Below are positions 12,991-24,565 of a stretch of 64,000 nt of DNA, piece after piece. The translations under genes were made by a program, and so were the position numbers. This DNA is from Proteles cristata cristata. Its lineage: Eukaryota; Chordata; Mammalia; Carnivora; Hyaenidae. The notes beneath the pieces are model-generated. The model was not told the DNA's origin, made no database searches, and saw only the letters and a list, made by a program, of their open reading frames with translations. Numbering within the stretch: position 1 is the stretch's first letter; each line of letters begins with the position of its first letter. The DNA lies in the NCBI GenBank assembly GCA_017311185.1, contig JAESUZ010001058.1:558001-622000 (forward strand), read 5' to 3'.

Positions 12991-13559
12991 TTCTGTGTGC
13001 CTGTGTGCGTGCGTGTGCGTGTGTTGTGTACAGACAGCTTTAATCTTCAGTGAGACCGTGCTGGTCTTGCCCTTCAGCATCCAGGCAACCACTGCTCTGC
13101 CTTTAGAGTCTTTATCAAGGGGAAGAATTCAGGGCAAGTGTTTAATATTTAAAGGAAGGAAGAAAGGAATGAATGAACAAAAACAGTATAAATGGGCTCT
13201 GAAGTTTGGGCAAATCACAGCCTTATCTGCAAACTGAGGGCGCTGAGCCCAGTCTGGGGACAAGGCTGTTCCAATTCAGCACAGGACACTGATGCATCCT
13301 GGAACAACTTCCCCTCTCCTTTTTCTAGAGTGGCAACAACTATGCCATCACCAGTAACAAACAGTGATTTTCTACAGTTTGAAAAAAGGGATAAGAAGGA
13401 TCTTACGATTATATCACCCTAACCTCACTGCCAGGGGTGGAAGATCTTATCTTGTAATTTTACATTAAGTGTCAAATAAAGGTGGAAACGCTAACACTTC
13501 TCACCCAGGCAGGTATCTGAGAAGCAGGCTCAGAGCCGTGAGTACATGTACATGCTCTC

Positions 13560-14170
13560 CATGCTCTCTCTCATTCACTCATTCATTCAACACCTGCTGA
13601 GTTTCACCAGGGCCCTGGCCAGACCCTGAGAGGGAGGGGCAGCTACAGAGTACTGTAGGAAGTGTAAGCACAGTGCGCACCCCAGAAACAGAGGTGGCCA
13701 AGCCACCCCTCTGCTGGAGAGACGTCAGGTTGAGGGGAACGTCCTATCAGCTGGGTCCTGAGGAAGAGGACAGGCAGTGGAGAAAGAGAAATAAACAGCA
13801 GCCACACAGGGAAAGAGGTGTGAATTGCCTGGCATGCTCTGGGGACAAAATAGAGTCCAATAAGCAGCAACGGGACAATGGCAGCAGATGAGACCAACAG
13901 GGCATGAGGGTTCAGCCTTCAGAGGGGCCCTAGGCAGGAAGGGGGAACGAAAAGGCCTGTAGCTGGAGGGCTCTCTCAGGAAGGAGTGCCTGGGCCGGAG
14001 GAGCCAAGCAGACAGGTTTAAAGCCACCCCCAAACCCAATAAGAGACAACGGAAGGTGATGGGTGAAGATGAAGGGGCGGATCTGAGAGATACTCAAAAG
14101 AGAAAGAAGAGGTTGTGATTAGATGTAGGAAGAAGAGGGGCAAGGATGATGCCCTAGGCACGTGAGTAGT
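13560..14170 (-). mobile_element. L2 LINE 3' region, antisense
   Basis: It starts with 'cattcactcattcattcaac', the reverse of the L2 3' terminus, followed by 'gggccctggccagaccctgag'-type sequence and a long purine-rich stretch with 'ggcatgctctgggg' and 'aaaaggcctgtagctgga'. This is the pattern of antisense L2 3' UTR. ORFs on both strands here are by-products. Confidence 0.55.
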
Positions 14171-14694
14171 TCCATCATGCACATGGGGCTGTCCACAGGC
14201 AACTCATCCACGTGGGTCTGCGGGAACTGTCACTGGCATTTTATACCACCTGCCATGAAGGATTTAAGGCAGTATGAATTAACATGGCAAATATTAAAAA
14301 TGGAGGAAATAAGAAAAACAAGGGTAGAAATCTAAAACGAACTCAATGGTAGGTCTGTACAAAATTTCCACCATTGTCATAGGTTTCTGCAACATTTGGC
14401 TCTGAGTTTGATAGTTTCCAATGTAAAGAAAAAGAAGAGTCAATCAGAGTCCATAAGATAAGAATGCATCAGTACTGAAGATAACTCAATCATTCCTAAA
14501 TATTAAATCTAGAAAGACATTTCTCCTGAAGATTTTCATGAAAAACAAAACCAAAGCATGGCAACTCTCTTCCTGGGAGATCTACCAACATTACTAAAAG
14601 GCTCTAAGGAACATATTATATATCTGCCTATCAAAATAAAGTGCATGTATGCTACACGGAATTAGAAAGCCACGTGGTTTTTAAAGGAAAAACC
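14171..14694. other. Single-copy sequence
   Basis: No recognised repeat or gene feature. Confidence 0.4.
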
Positions 14695-14895
14695 GTTTAC
14701 AGAGCACCTATGTTCTAGGCATTGTGCTAATAAGCTTTATCTATAGTATTCAATTTAATCCTCACCACGAGCCTACGAAAGAGCACAACTATTACATTTC
14801 ATAGATAAGGAAGTGGCAGCTGAGAAGGTAGGGACTAATCCAATATGACAAAGTCAGTAAGTGACAGACCTAGGAATCAAATCCAAATCTGTTAG
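14695..14895 (-). repeat. MIR, antisense, nearly full length
   Basis: The full antisense MIR order is visible: 'gagcacctatgttctaggca', 'attgtgctaataagctttat', 'caatttaatcctcacc', 'catagataaggaa', 'gacaaagtcagtaagtgaca', 'aatcaaatccaaatctg'. Confidence 0.82.
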
Positions 14896-15624
14896 ACTCC
14901 CAAGCCCCCTGCCACGTATGACTTTGAAGAAATAGCCCCTCTGAAAAAGGCCACTCAGGACTTACTTCCAGAAGCCATGTGGAGGTATATTTAACGCTAC
15001 TTAGACTGGGCTCCACCTCACTACACCTGTTCCCTCTAGGGTGAGCGCTGGCAGGCCTGTTTGTCCATTAGTGACAAAGGACTGAACCAAGAACTCTGAA
15101 CAGGGTCACCGTGCTCCCTTCCTTTTGCAGAGTGACTCATTCCATGCTTGAAGAGAAGCACTACGAGCTCCGATGCTGAAGCTGTCAGAGTGGGGTGCCC
15201 TCTTAGGATAAGCGTGCAGAGTACTGGCAAAAGCCCCCCTGCAGAGAGACTGGGGTGGAGGGAGAGGGGGAGGAAAGGACTGCAGCAGAGGACCAGGGCA
15301 ATAAATCACGCTGAAGGTGGGGTGGGGGTGCTGGGGCAGAACAGTGGGTCTCCTGACATTAACAATCCTATCCAGAGTTAAAGCAGAAGAAAAGTCAACA
15401 CAAATCTTTTGTCAATTTAATCCCCTTGGCCTCTCCTTATTACAATACTCACCCAAGAAATCTAAGCTTGGAGTTCAAGAAAAGCAACCAGCATACCTTT
15501 AGGGTGGCATATACAATACACCAACAGGTCAGGGAAGGAAAGAATAGTCATTCCATCGGAGTACAATGCATCCTTAATCTAACTGCAAAACCTTACTGAG
15601 GGTGAACAAATTGGCAGTAACAAT
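14896..15624. other. Single-copy sequence
   Basis: Moderately GC-rich between 15230 and 15350 (G-rich purine stretches). Overlapping frames on both strands come from this composition. No gene is supported. Confidence 0.4.
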
Positions 15625-15780
15625 AGTTAAGATTCACTGAGCACTTATTGTGTGCCAGACTCTGGGTGAAGCCCTTTCCTTACATTGCTGTATTTCACTC
15701 TCTTAACAACCCAGAGAGTTATAAATCATTACCAGTCTGTGTTCTGGAAACACGGAGAAACTTAAGAGCTCTCTTCTCTT
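15625..15780 (-). repeat. MIR fragment, antisense
   Basis: 'gattcactgagcacttattg' and 'tgtgccagactctgggtgaa' are the antisense MIR/L2 3' end, followed by 'ctcttaacaacccagagag' (normally ctcacaacaaccctatgag). Confidence 0.65.
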
Positions 15781-16034
15781 TCACTTTTCGAAGATCCCTA
15801 GTGATCACAGCTAGGTTGTTTGGTGTGGTGCCTTGCCAACCTGGCAAATACTTGTCAGGCCAGGTAGATGGAACATTCTATAATCTTAGTAACGGAATTA
15901 GACCCAGCCTGAATTCAAGATCACACCCACAGAGAAGCCTCGAGAAAGCCCGAGGATGACAAGCAGGAGAAGGGCCTCGCACAGGAAGTCCGAGGCCACA
16001 AATCTCTTTGGACAGTACCCCAGTTTAGAGGGGG

Positions 16035-16135
16035 TCCCACCTCCCTTCTCTGGGCCTCAGTTTCCCTCTGTGTAAAATGAAGGGCCACCACTGGATCTCC
16101 TTCAGGGTGCCTTCCACTTTAAGATCCCACCTCCT
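16035..16135 (+). repeat. MIR core fragment
   Basis: 'ctctgggcctcagtttccct' followed by 'ctgtgtaaaatgaagggcca' is the conserved MIR core in sense orientation. Confidence 0.6.
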
Positions 16136-16149
16136 GGTTCTGTTTCGGT

Positions 16150-17524
16150 TTACAACCATTGCTTGGATTCTATTTGCACACATAATGTTTGCCCTGATGT
16201 ATAGGTTACGCAAGAGCCATGCGGAGCCTGGTACATCATCTTGTCCTGTATGGGCTCACTATGGGCCATGCAAACACAGTAGTAAAAATCTTAGCAACCA
16301 CTGAGTTCTTCCCCCAAGCGTTCTCTGACACCTCTCAGGCAGGATGAAGCTCCTGCTTGTGCCATGGCACTTTTGTGACTCTGCTGTGGACTCATCACAG
16401 GCTGTAAACACATGGCTATTTACATCCATTCCCCATGGGCTGCCTGTGGGGAGGAGCTGCCCTCCAATACCTTTGGGTTGTCGGTGCCTCATACTGGGCC
16501 TGGCACAGAGAGGACAGTGAAGAGTGTTTGTTAAGTAAATTCTAAAAAATACATCAATGATAAAAATTACTTAAGTGTCTGCCTTGTTGTCACTCTTGGA
16601 GGGATTATCTCCCTCTCACCCGCATCCTGTCCTCAGAACAGGAAAGACCACAGAATCAATCTCATGGCTTATAACTAAGGTTGCATCCTTCACGAACAGA
16701 ATATGGTCAGCCCAGAAAACAGGAAGTGATACCCACTCCTCCATGCCAAATACTCACTTTCCCACCTTCCAATAAGGCAGAACAGTCTGCAAAAGCCTGG
16801 TTGACTGTGTGAATTCAAACGCAATAAAGGGAACATGTAATGGGGCTTCCTGTGCAGCAAATAGAGGAATAGCTCTTTGAGCTCAAGTTTTTCCAGCTGA
16901 AAGGGATGTAGCAGAAGATGTGACTTGTCTCAGGTGAAAAGCAATCATAGGGGGAGGGAGTTTCTCTCTCCTGTTTGGTGTCTGTTGTGGGGCTTCTGGC
17001 TACAGGTCAGGGATGTATATCTTGCCAGTCATTTGTTTGTGTTTCTTAACAGTTTTATTGTTATGGATGGGGAAAGATTCTACATGGGTGAGAAGCAGGC
17101 ACAAAGGAATGAGAAAGAACACAGGAAAACAGAGCTAATGAGTTTGATGACAAGGAGGAAAGAAGAGAATAACAGGCTGATGTCCTTCAGTAAACTGTCC
17201 TTGGTCTCCTATTAAGAAATAGTTTGGGGGGTTTGGCCTAGAGTGCTCATACAGTGGTTCACAGTCTTCCTGGGTAAAATTTGAGAAGAAAAGCAAAGCA
17301 TTACTGGGAATACAGCAAAAGCCTAGTGGTTAGGAAGAGTGCAGTTAGGAAAAAGCCTTCAGTCACTCCGTTTGGAAGAGAAGGACTGATTTCATTTCTA
17401 CAGACATTTTCCCTAAATGGTTTTCAAGGAGTCATTCTTTCAAATGTAACCAGCAGGCCACTACCCTTCTGGGGATTGGTGTGGTGTGTACACAGGGAAT
17501 GTAGCAATGAGGAGCACAATGACC
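16150..17524. other. Single-copy sequence with minor L2-like end
   Basis: A short L2/MIR-like 3' end is present at about 16495-16548 ('gggcctggcacagagaggac'). At 17040-17060 'gtgtttcttaacag' resembles a splice acceptor ahead of an open frame (ATG at 17063), but no donor or homology supports an exon. Confidence 0.35.
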
Positions 17525-17680
17525 TGGGAGTGGAACGCACATGACCTTAAGCCCCTGCCCTGCACCTCAATTTCCCCAGACCAGAGGAAGTTCCTGTGAT
17601 GTAAAATGGGGACCACAATGAAAACCACCTTACGAGGTGTCTGACGATGAAATGAGGGAATACAGAGGCACAAGGCTTCA
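17525..17680 (+). repeat. MIR fragment
   Basis: 'acctcaatttccccagacca' and 'tgatgtaaaatggggaccac', followed by 'acgatgaaatgagggaata', follow MIR core to 3' order. Confidence 0.55.
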
Positions 17681-18114
17681 GCACATCACCAGCCATACAA
17701 AGGGCTCAAGAGGTTCCTCCCTCCAATGGTAGAATTTGCCTCAAATTCCAGGGCATCTTAAATGAATTCTGAATTGTCAGTTCCAAAAGATTTACAAACA
17801 CATAGGACACGGGGTTTCTACCTATTCCTACTAAGAGCTAATAAATGCCTCATAATTCTTTTGTACGGTTTTACTCTGGCCACACACTGCTTCTTAGAAG
17901 AACAAATGGCTTGTAATCACAGCTAATTACAGAGTAAAACTATGAGCTCTCCCCTCACACATTTCTGCAACAGAGAACATAAAATGAAAAGATAACCTGA
18001 AAGATATTATCATGGACTTGTCTATAGGGAACTTGTCTTGAGAGAGTCTTAGGTGGATAGAAAGACAAGCAACATTCATAGCTTAGCAACATTGAGGCTG
18101 TCGGGAGTGTGTTC
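17681..18114. other. Single-copy sequence, possible conserved element
   Basis: 17840-17960 is AT-rich without simple repeats and contains TAATTACAG, CTTGTAATC and GCTAATAA. Such homeodomain-like motifs are common in conserved non-coding elements, but conservation cannot be seen from one sequence. Confidence 0.3.
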
Positions 18115-18131
18115 AGAACCAATCACGGTCA

Positions 18132-18356
18132 GGGCGCCTGGGTGGCTCAATCAGTTAAGTGTCCAATTTCGACTCAGGTCATGATCTCAGGGTTCATGGG
18201 TTTGAGCCCCGCGTCAGGCTCTGTGCTGACAGCTCAGAGCCTGGAGCCTGCTTAAGATTCTGTATCTCCCTCTCTCTCTGCCCCTCCACTGCTCATGCTG
18301 TCTCTCTCTCTCTCTCAGAAATAAATAAAACATTTTAAAAAATTAAAAAAAAAAAA
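18132..18356 (+). mobile_element. SINEC: SINEC SINE, older subfamily, sense
   Basis: Complete copy with the older form GCTGACAGCTCAGAGCC and CTCTGCCCCTCC. The flanks agaaccaatcacggtca (18115-18131) and agaaccaatcatggcca (18357-18373) form a 17-bp duplication with two mismatches. The CT tract ends in CTCAGAAATAAATAAA, so this copy also has an AG before the AATAAA tail. Confidence 0.96.
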
Positions 18357-18373
18357 AGAACCAATCATGGCCA

Positions 18374-19374
18374 ACCATTTAGCAATCGGAAAATGGAAGT
18401 TGATAAACAATAAGGATGTCAGTCCCCACAAATTCCACTCCCTATTTTATCCAGCATATGTGTTATCAAGGAACTCTGGGATGCAGGTTTGGTTTTAAAC
18501 TCTCTAAAACTTAACATTTTAGAAAATACTATTTTATATCCCTGAAGAATCTTGACAGTCTTCAATGTCAAGGATAAAAGCAGTACAGCCAACGAGTTAA
18601 AGAAATTTACAATCATTTATAAAACGAATCAGAATGAAAAAAGAAAACAACAAACTCTGTAAATATTCTCTAGTGATCAATGCCTGGAATTCATGAATTG
18701 TTCTAAAGGACGGCCAGTCTTGGAGGGAGATTTCTTGAAAGAAGAAGGGAGATTTTCTGACCCCCTTGGTGTTGGGGCAAAGAGTTTTTGATGGCTACAT
18801 TGGGGAATCTGAGTGACTTAGAGAAATTCTGTTTATTCAGTTAAACATAAAATAATTTAAGGAACACCCACATCGGTACGTTTTCTCTGGAACCTTCTCA
18901 TCTACTTTCTACTACACCAAAGGACTTGCCAGATAAAGCTATGGCAGGCACCCTCTGTTCAATCTAGTTGCCATTTGATTTTCTTGTCAAGTATTAATAT
19001 TGTCCACACATTGTTGATAAAGGGGCTACATGTGCTCTTCTAAACTGGGTCAGGGTAAGCAGTGCTTCCAAAGCCCACTTAAAGAGGCCAAAGAGAAGGC
19101 TAACATGTAAACCTCACAGGAGGGCAAAAAGAATCTAAATGTATGGTTGCAAACCAAAACACAACCTCAGAATCAGGACTTCCTGAGGCCTACTGCACAT
19201 GAAAAGCTTCCACTTCTGCAAGGCTCTGGGTTACTGGAGCCTCAGAGAGGCCCTACCAAGTCAACTGCAAGCCTTGTCTCTGCCCTTAGCCATACTTATT
19301 CTCTGGTTCTGCCAGTTCAGAAAAGTAATCTGTGTGTACAACCTGAAGGGTATTTACCCACTGGAGCCTAGACA
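18374..19374. other. Single-copy sequence
   Basis: No recognised repeat. AT-rich, without supported frames. Confidence 0.4.
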
Positions 19375-19540
19375 GAGCCCTGGCTCTCAAAGTACCAGCA
19401 GTAACAGAATCTCCTAATTGTCTCTTATGCTAATTCAGACAAACCTAATCGGAAATTTAAAAAGTATCCCATGTTTTAACAAGTTCTCTAGGTGGTTCTG
19501 GTGCAGGTTCAAGTTTAAGAACTACTGCTGTGGGCCACTG
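19375..19540 (-). mobile_element. MER5A-type hAT element, antisense
   Basis: 'ggctctcaaagtaccagcag' at the left end, 'ttttaacaagttctctaggt' and 'caagtttaagaactactg' at the right end are the reverse-complement order of MER5A. It is close to full length. Confidence 0.75.
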
Positions 19541-19782
19541 TGCCTCCTTGAAGACAATTCATGGCTTTCTCAGTATAAAACAGGAACTTTCTCGGAGGTT
19601 ACAATAAAACAGAAGAAAAAAATCCTATCAAGTTTCATCATGTAAAACAATGTAAAGTGACAACACACCAGAACTGTGAAAATATTACAATTCTAATACT
19701 CATCCAAACATCACCATTTTATCACAGTAAGAAAATAATTCCCTGAGAGTTTTTTAAAAAAAACCCTCAAATTAGGGTTTTT

Positions 19783-20017
19783 GTTTTTTTTTTAATTTTT
19801 TTAAAATTTATTTCTAGGAGAGAGAGAGAGAGGCAGAGAGAGAGAGAGCGTGAGCAGGGGAGGGTCAGAGAGAGAGGGAATCACAGACTGAAACAGGCTC
19901 CAGGCTCTGAGCTGGCAGTCAGCACAGAGCCCGACGCAGGGCTCGAACCCATGAACCACGAGATCATGACCTAAGCGAAAGTTGGACGCTTAACCGACTA
20001 AGCCACCCAGGCACCCC
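19783..20017 (-). mobile_element. SINEC: SINEC SINE, younger subfamily, antisense
   Basis: Complete copy with a perfect 14-bp duplication aaattagggttttt at 19769-19782 and 20018-20031. In sense orientation it has GACTGCCAGCTCAG, TTTCAGTCTGTGATTCC and CTCCTAGAAATAAATTTT, the younger-subfamily marks. The MER5B-like sequence just right of it (20045-20097) suggests it landed in or beside a MER5 copy. Confidence 0.96.
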
Positions 20018-20044
20018 AAATTAGGGTTTTTCTTAAAAAGAAAA

Positions 20045-20097
20045 CATAAAAAGCCTCTAGAGGTGAATGTGATGTGCAGCCAGGGTTGAGAACCACA
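20045..20097. mobile_element. MER5B-like end
   Basis: 'gaatgtgatgtgcagccagg' followed by 'gttgagaaccac' is the typical MER5B terminal sequence. The rest of the element is lost or lies left of the inserted SINE. Confidence 0.6.
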
Positions 20098-20599
20098 GAT
20101 ACAATAATGCCTTGCTGAGAGTCTTAAAAACTCACTGCTGGTTTAGAATGATAAAGATGGTGATAGAAATCCAAAGGGAAACCATGATCTATCTGCCAGA
20201 CTGAGAAATAGAAAGGAAGGAGGTGGTAAGCCTCAAACAGACAGGGAGGTTAGACAGTGGCGCTTCATTCCTTGAAATGAGGTCAGACGACTGGGTTCCA
20301 GGGAAACGTGTCCCAGAGCACGAACAGAATGGGCACAGAGATGATGAGGATCGCTGCAGTTGCAATGCGATCCTAGAGAGGAGCAAATGACATTGCAATT
20401 TGCAAAAAGGGGCAAAAGATAGATTTTGCAACTATAAACTTAATCGCTACCAGATTATCAGAGGGGATCCAGAAGAAAACCCAAAGTATAAATATGAAAA
20501 ACTATACCAAGGTTCCCAGACTATAACAACTGGTGAGATGTGGCTGACAAAGCAGTCATGAACCCCAGCCAGGAATCAGGCAAAGTTTCCCATGATATC

Positions 20600-21312
20600 C
20601 TTTTGCCTGAACTACTCCACCAAAACAGCTTCTGTTAAGGTTACCAATGACCTTCACGTAGCCAAGTCCAATGGTCAGTTCTTGCTCCTCATGTTACTTG
20701 AACTCTCAGTGCCATCTAAGAAAGTGATTCTTTTACTTGCCCCTTGAAACTTTCATTTCTGAGATAACATGCTTTCCTGCTTCTCCTCCTTCTTCCTTGG
20801 CCACTATTTCTTAGTCTCCTCTGCTCATCATACTGAATCTAAACTGACTAGGGCTCAGTCTGTAGACCTCTGCTGTCTCCACCTGCATCCTCATCAGTCT
20901 CCAGGTTTCAGATTCCAGGCAGTTCACATGCTGATGACGCTGAGCAGTCCTGCTCCGGTCCAGACATCTCCCTAGCTCCGCAGGTACAAATCCAGCTGAC
21001 TACTCTACATCTCCACTTGGATGTCAAACAAGTACCTACAATGTAATAAACTCAAAGCTAAACTATTGATATTTCACCCTCAAACCTGCTCCCACCAGGT
21101 TTAGTTAAGCTGGTTTGGTAAACGGCAACTCCATTCTACCAGTTGTTCAGCTCAAAAACCATGGAGTCATCTTTAATGTCTCTCCTCTCATAATCTACAT
21201 CTAATATATGAGCAAAACCCCAGCAGCTCTACTTTCAAAAGGGCCTGCCTGGGACATAGAAAGAGCGCAATGAATATTAACTTAATGAATCTCTGAATGA
21301 ATAAATGAATCC
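20600..21312 (+). mobile_element. L2 LINE, reverse-transcriptase end to 3' terminus
   Basis: This is a long run of recognisable L2: 'ttaccaatgaccttcacgta', 'ccaatggtcagttcttgctc', 'cagggctcagtctgtagacc'-like, 'catgctgatgacgctgagca', 'ctacatctccacttggatgt', 'acggcaactccattctacca', 'aaaccatggagtcatcttta'. The reverse-transcriptase YADD motif has decayed to His-Ala-Asp-Asp (20927-20938). The L2 3' end follows at 21240-21312 ('ctgaatgaataaatgaat'). The middle part has collapsed by deletion. Not functional. Confidence 0.85.
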
Positions 21313-22439
21313 TGGTGAAGAAAAACCAGAAAAATCGAGGTGGAAGAAATGATGATTGGGTGGATTCATGACTAGTTCAACAGCCATAACCACCAGATGG
21401 CTTTTTCCTTGATCCCTGTCTTGGTCCACATTCCTGGTAGTGACATAGATGAAGAAGGTATGAAGATACAGTGCCAACAACATAGGTGGATGATACTGCA
21501 TGAAATGGAATAGTGAATATTTTGTTGGGGTAGCAAAAATGATCTGGCATAAAAAAAAAAAAAAAACCCGAAACAACTGGATCTCTTTGACTCAGAGACA
21601 GACAAAAATCAGGTTATGAGGATGAGTTAAATAAAGTATTTTGATCAATCTAACTAAGTGAAATTTAAGAAGGATATATGTAAGAGGCAAACTTTGTCTC
21701 CAAAATACTAATCGCCTGAGCACAGTGGTATTCTTAATCAAGAGTAACCTCTCTGAGTCGGCAGCATAAAGCTGTGGCAGTCAATTTCATTTTAGGCTAC
21801 TTCAAAAGTAGCAGCTCAAATAAACATAATGATGGCTATGTTTTACCCATTTAGTGTTCAATTCATTTCAAAATACATACTTAGACAAAGTCACAAATTA
21901 GAGTAAGAATGTCAACTTAAAATCATCCTATGAGGATCAACTGAAAAAAAGGGAATGATTCACTTTTTTAACTAAAAGAAAAAGCAGGATGAAATAATAT
22001 TAACAGGACTTTAAAGGTGGAAGAACAATTCTTTTTTGTTCTTTCAGGCCTTAAGAAATAGGGAACCAGATGAGAGCAGAGAAACCACACTGGCAAGACT
22101 TTTTGACCGACAGGCTTTCCAACTGGGAAATGATATGCCATGGGAGGTGGTGTGCTCACCACGCAACCCGGGAGATCAAAGCATTAAAGCACATGAAATG
22201 GACAACTGCATAAATATCACATTGTTATCACAGGTCACTGGTCTAATTGTGAGGAGTGATGAAACTCCCACAGGAAAAGATGTACAAGTGACTTGTTCCA
22301 TTTTACTGATTAGCCACTTAAACCAACCAAAGTACAATCAGTTATTGGATTGGAATTTTTTTAGTGTACTCCTTAAGATATGGGCTTAATGACCTCAAGA
22401 ACCAGAGAACTTGTTTTCTAAGAGACTTTAACAAAGAAA
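21313..22439. other. Single-copy sequence with acceptor-like site and 117-codon frame
   Basis: At 22028-22048 a T-rich tract ends in TTCTTTCAG, a good splice-acceptor match, directly before an open frame running to 22389. A GAG/GTGGTG donor-like site lies at about 22146. The predicted protein has no domain I recognise. It could be a cryptic exon, but frames of this length occur by chance in a window this size. Confidence 0.2.
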
Positions 22440-22670
22440 GTGTGGGCTTTAGAATCAGACAGATGAATGTCCCAACACTGGCTGCACCTTTTGCACTCGT
22501 ATGGTCCTGGGCAAGTTTTTCAGCCTCTGAGTCTTAATCCACTTGTCTGTAAAATGGGGTAATCATGCCTGCTCCCACAGAGATACTGTTAAGATTAAAT
22601 TCAAAGAGGAAAAAGTAGAGTAATATGGCAAACGGTAGCTAGCGAAAAAGTTTAAAGTAGTTCACAAATA
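22440..22670 (+). repeat. MIR, nearly full length
   Basis: The order 'gggctttagaatcagacaga', 'atggtcctgggcaagttttt', 'cagcctctgagtcttaatcc', 'ctgtaaaatggggtaatcat', 'gttaagattaaattcaaaga' is the full MIR consensus in sense orientation. Confidence 0.85.
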
Positions 22671-22849
22671 AATATATGGTTCTCAGTCCCAGTATCACAA
22701 CTAATGAGAGTCACAAGACCCACCAACACTGGCCAAAAACTTTCTTTGGTGACAGAAATGCTCCTTATCTGTGCTGATACCTTAGCCACAAGCCATGAGA
22801 ATGCCTGATATGAGGCTAGGGTAAATTCTGAAATTTATCTCATTCTAAA

Positions 22850-22930
22850 AAATTATTTGTGATTAAGTAACTTAAATAGCTGCATGTAGCTAGTGGCTAC
22901 CACACTGGACAGCACAGATACTTCCCTAAA
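22850..22930. mobile_element. hAT-type MER end fragment
   Basis: 'catgtagctagtggctacca' and 'cactggacagcacagata' are the terminal part of the same DNA-transposon family as at 8690. Confidence 0.65.
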
Positions 22931-22939
22931 AGGACTCCC

Positions 22940-24119
22940 AGCTCAGAAATCCTGGTTCTATTATTTTAGTGAGAGAATAAAACCAAAAGCGCAAACAACA
23001 TCGGGAACCCCATAATAGGAAGTGCCTAGTGATGCAAGGGGATTCCCATCCCACAGGGAATTCCAGAAGGCTCCTCAGGACTGCATGTGAGGGACTGATA
23101 GGGACTAACCTGGGAAATTTCTATGAATTTTACCAAGGATGGTGCTGATCCAATAGAACTGTTTTATGTAAAGGTGTTTTCCTTGTAAATATAAAATGAA
23201 GCAATAAAAACTGTTACTGCCAATTATAGGATTAAGAAGTTTAAGTTTCCCTTCACCTCTCACCCTTTCACTGTGACCCTGCTTTATCCAATCAGAAAAC
23301 AAGATTCAAGAAGAATTCTTAAAATTATTATTGCAGCCACTATAATTGTTCCTAATCCCATGGCTTCCACCAAAAATGAACCTCTTAAATTTGGTGCTGA
23401 ATTTCCCTTCCTACTCTGCTCTGCTTCTCAGAGCTCAAGAAACAATCCCCTAACTACTCTCATTGCTACTTCATCAAGTTTCTACAAAACGAGCAAGAGT
23501 TCAAAGGGAATTTTCAACCAATTCATGCCTAAGGCAGGAAATTGAAATACCAAGTGGGATGGAAGAATGTTAGACAAACACAGGCAAGGTCTGCTGGTGA
23601 GAGTCTGAGTTTTTCTCCCCCTGACCCATTTTTAGAGGACTACAAAGGTGAATAAAGTGAGGTGGTTAATTGGTCACAGGACTTGTGTAGAGCCACCTCT
23701 ACTTTCCTTTTCTAATTGACTGCTGGGAATAATACCCTGTTCAAGGATGGCTCTGAGGGGAAACGTGCTGGGACAGGAGACCTACTGATGAAATGGCTTC
23801 AGAAGCTGAAGATCATTAATTAAGAATATTGAGAGTGAGCTTGAAAGCTTCACGGGAACAAGTGGGAGGCACAACGTGGTATCAGCTGCGACCTACACAT
23901 TAGTAATTAAGCCTTGTGAAGGCTCTCAGTGGAAAGTTACAGCTCCTAGGCATTCCTCCTTGGATGAGTGAAGAGTCTCTTGAGGCGACTTAACTCTAAC
24001 GACAGTATCATTGACTCTATAGTAGTATTTCCAACATCACTATAATATATACACCTCTGAGTCTCAGGATTCAGCATCTTCCAAGCACCACTACCCAATG
24101 CTTGAAATACTGTTTCTTT
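22940..24119. other. Single-copy sequence
   Basis: No recognised repeat. The open frame at 23273-23545 has no features suggesting coding use. Confidence 0.4.
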
Positions 24120-24305
24120 AAACCTGAGCGCACATCAGATTCACCAGCAGGGCATGTCTCCAATGCAGATTAAGGAGGCTCACCCCCAGAGTTTCTTATT
24201 TCACAGGCTTGAGGTGGGGCCAAGAATTTGCATATCTAACAGACTCATGGGTGAGGCAGATGCTGATGCTGCTGGTCCTGAGACCACACTTTGAGAATCA
24301 CCCTC
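24120..24305 (+). mobile_element. MER5A hAT-Charlie element
   Basis: 'cccccagagtttcttatttc', 'gaggtggggccaagaatttg', 'gcagatgctgatgctgctgg' and 'accacactttgagaatcac' are MER5A in order. About 185 bp, nearly complete. Confidence 0.85.
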
Positions 24306-24459
24306 TAGAAATAGGGGTTTGCATCCCTGGTGGCACCTAACAATCACTTGGGGGAATTTTTAAAAATTATGTCCAAATTCTCTCCCAGACCAAGTAAATC
24401 AGATCTTCTCAAGATGGGGCCTGGATGGACACCAGTATATTTTAAAAGCTCTCTATTTA

Positions 24460-24498
<39 letters not shown>

Positions 24499-24565
24499 AA
24501 TAAAAGCTCTCTATTTGACTGTAATATGCTACCTGAGTTGAGAACCACTACAGATCACCTTCAAA
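24306..24565. mobile_element. Second MER5-type element, interrupted by AAAT tract
   Basis: It directly follows the MER5A copy. 'gaccaagtaaatcagatctt', 'gatggggcctggatggacac', 'cagtatattttaaaagctct' and 'gagttgagaaccact' give the MER5B/MER5A1 order. Between the last two, the element is split by a 58-bp insertion described separately. Confidence 0.75.
24443..24516. repeat. (AAAT)n tract flanked by 16-bp direct repeat
   Basis: taaaagctctctattt occurs at 24443-24458 and again, identically, at 24501-24516, with a 42-base A/T tract made of AAAT units between them. Removing the tract and one repeat restores continuous MER5 sequence. This looks like a target-site duplication around a retroposon that left only its tail. 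Confidence 0.85.

Noticed and set aside
13560..14170. Overlapping frames on both strands with proline/serine-rich products
   Set aside because: The region is antisense L2 3' sequence.
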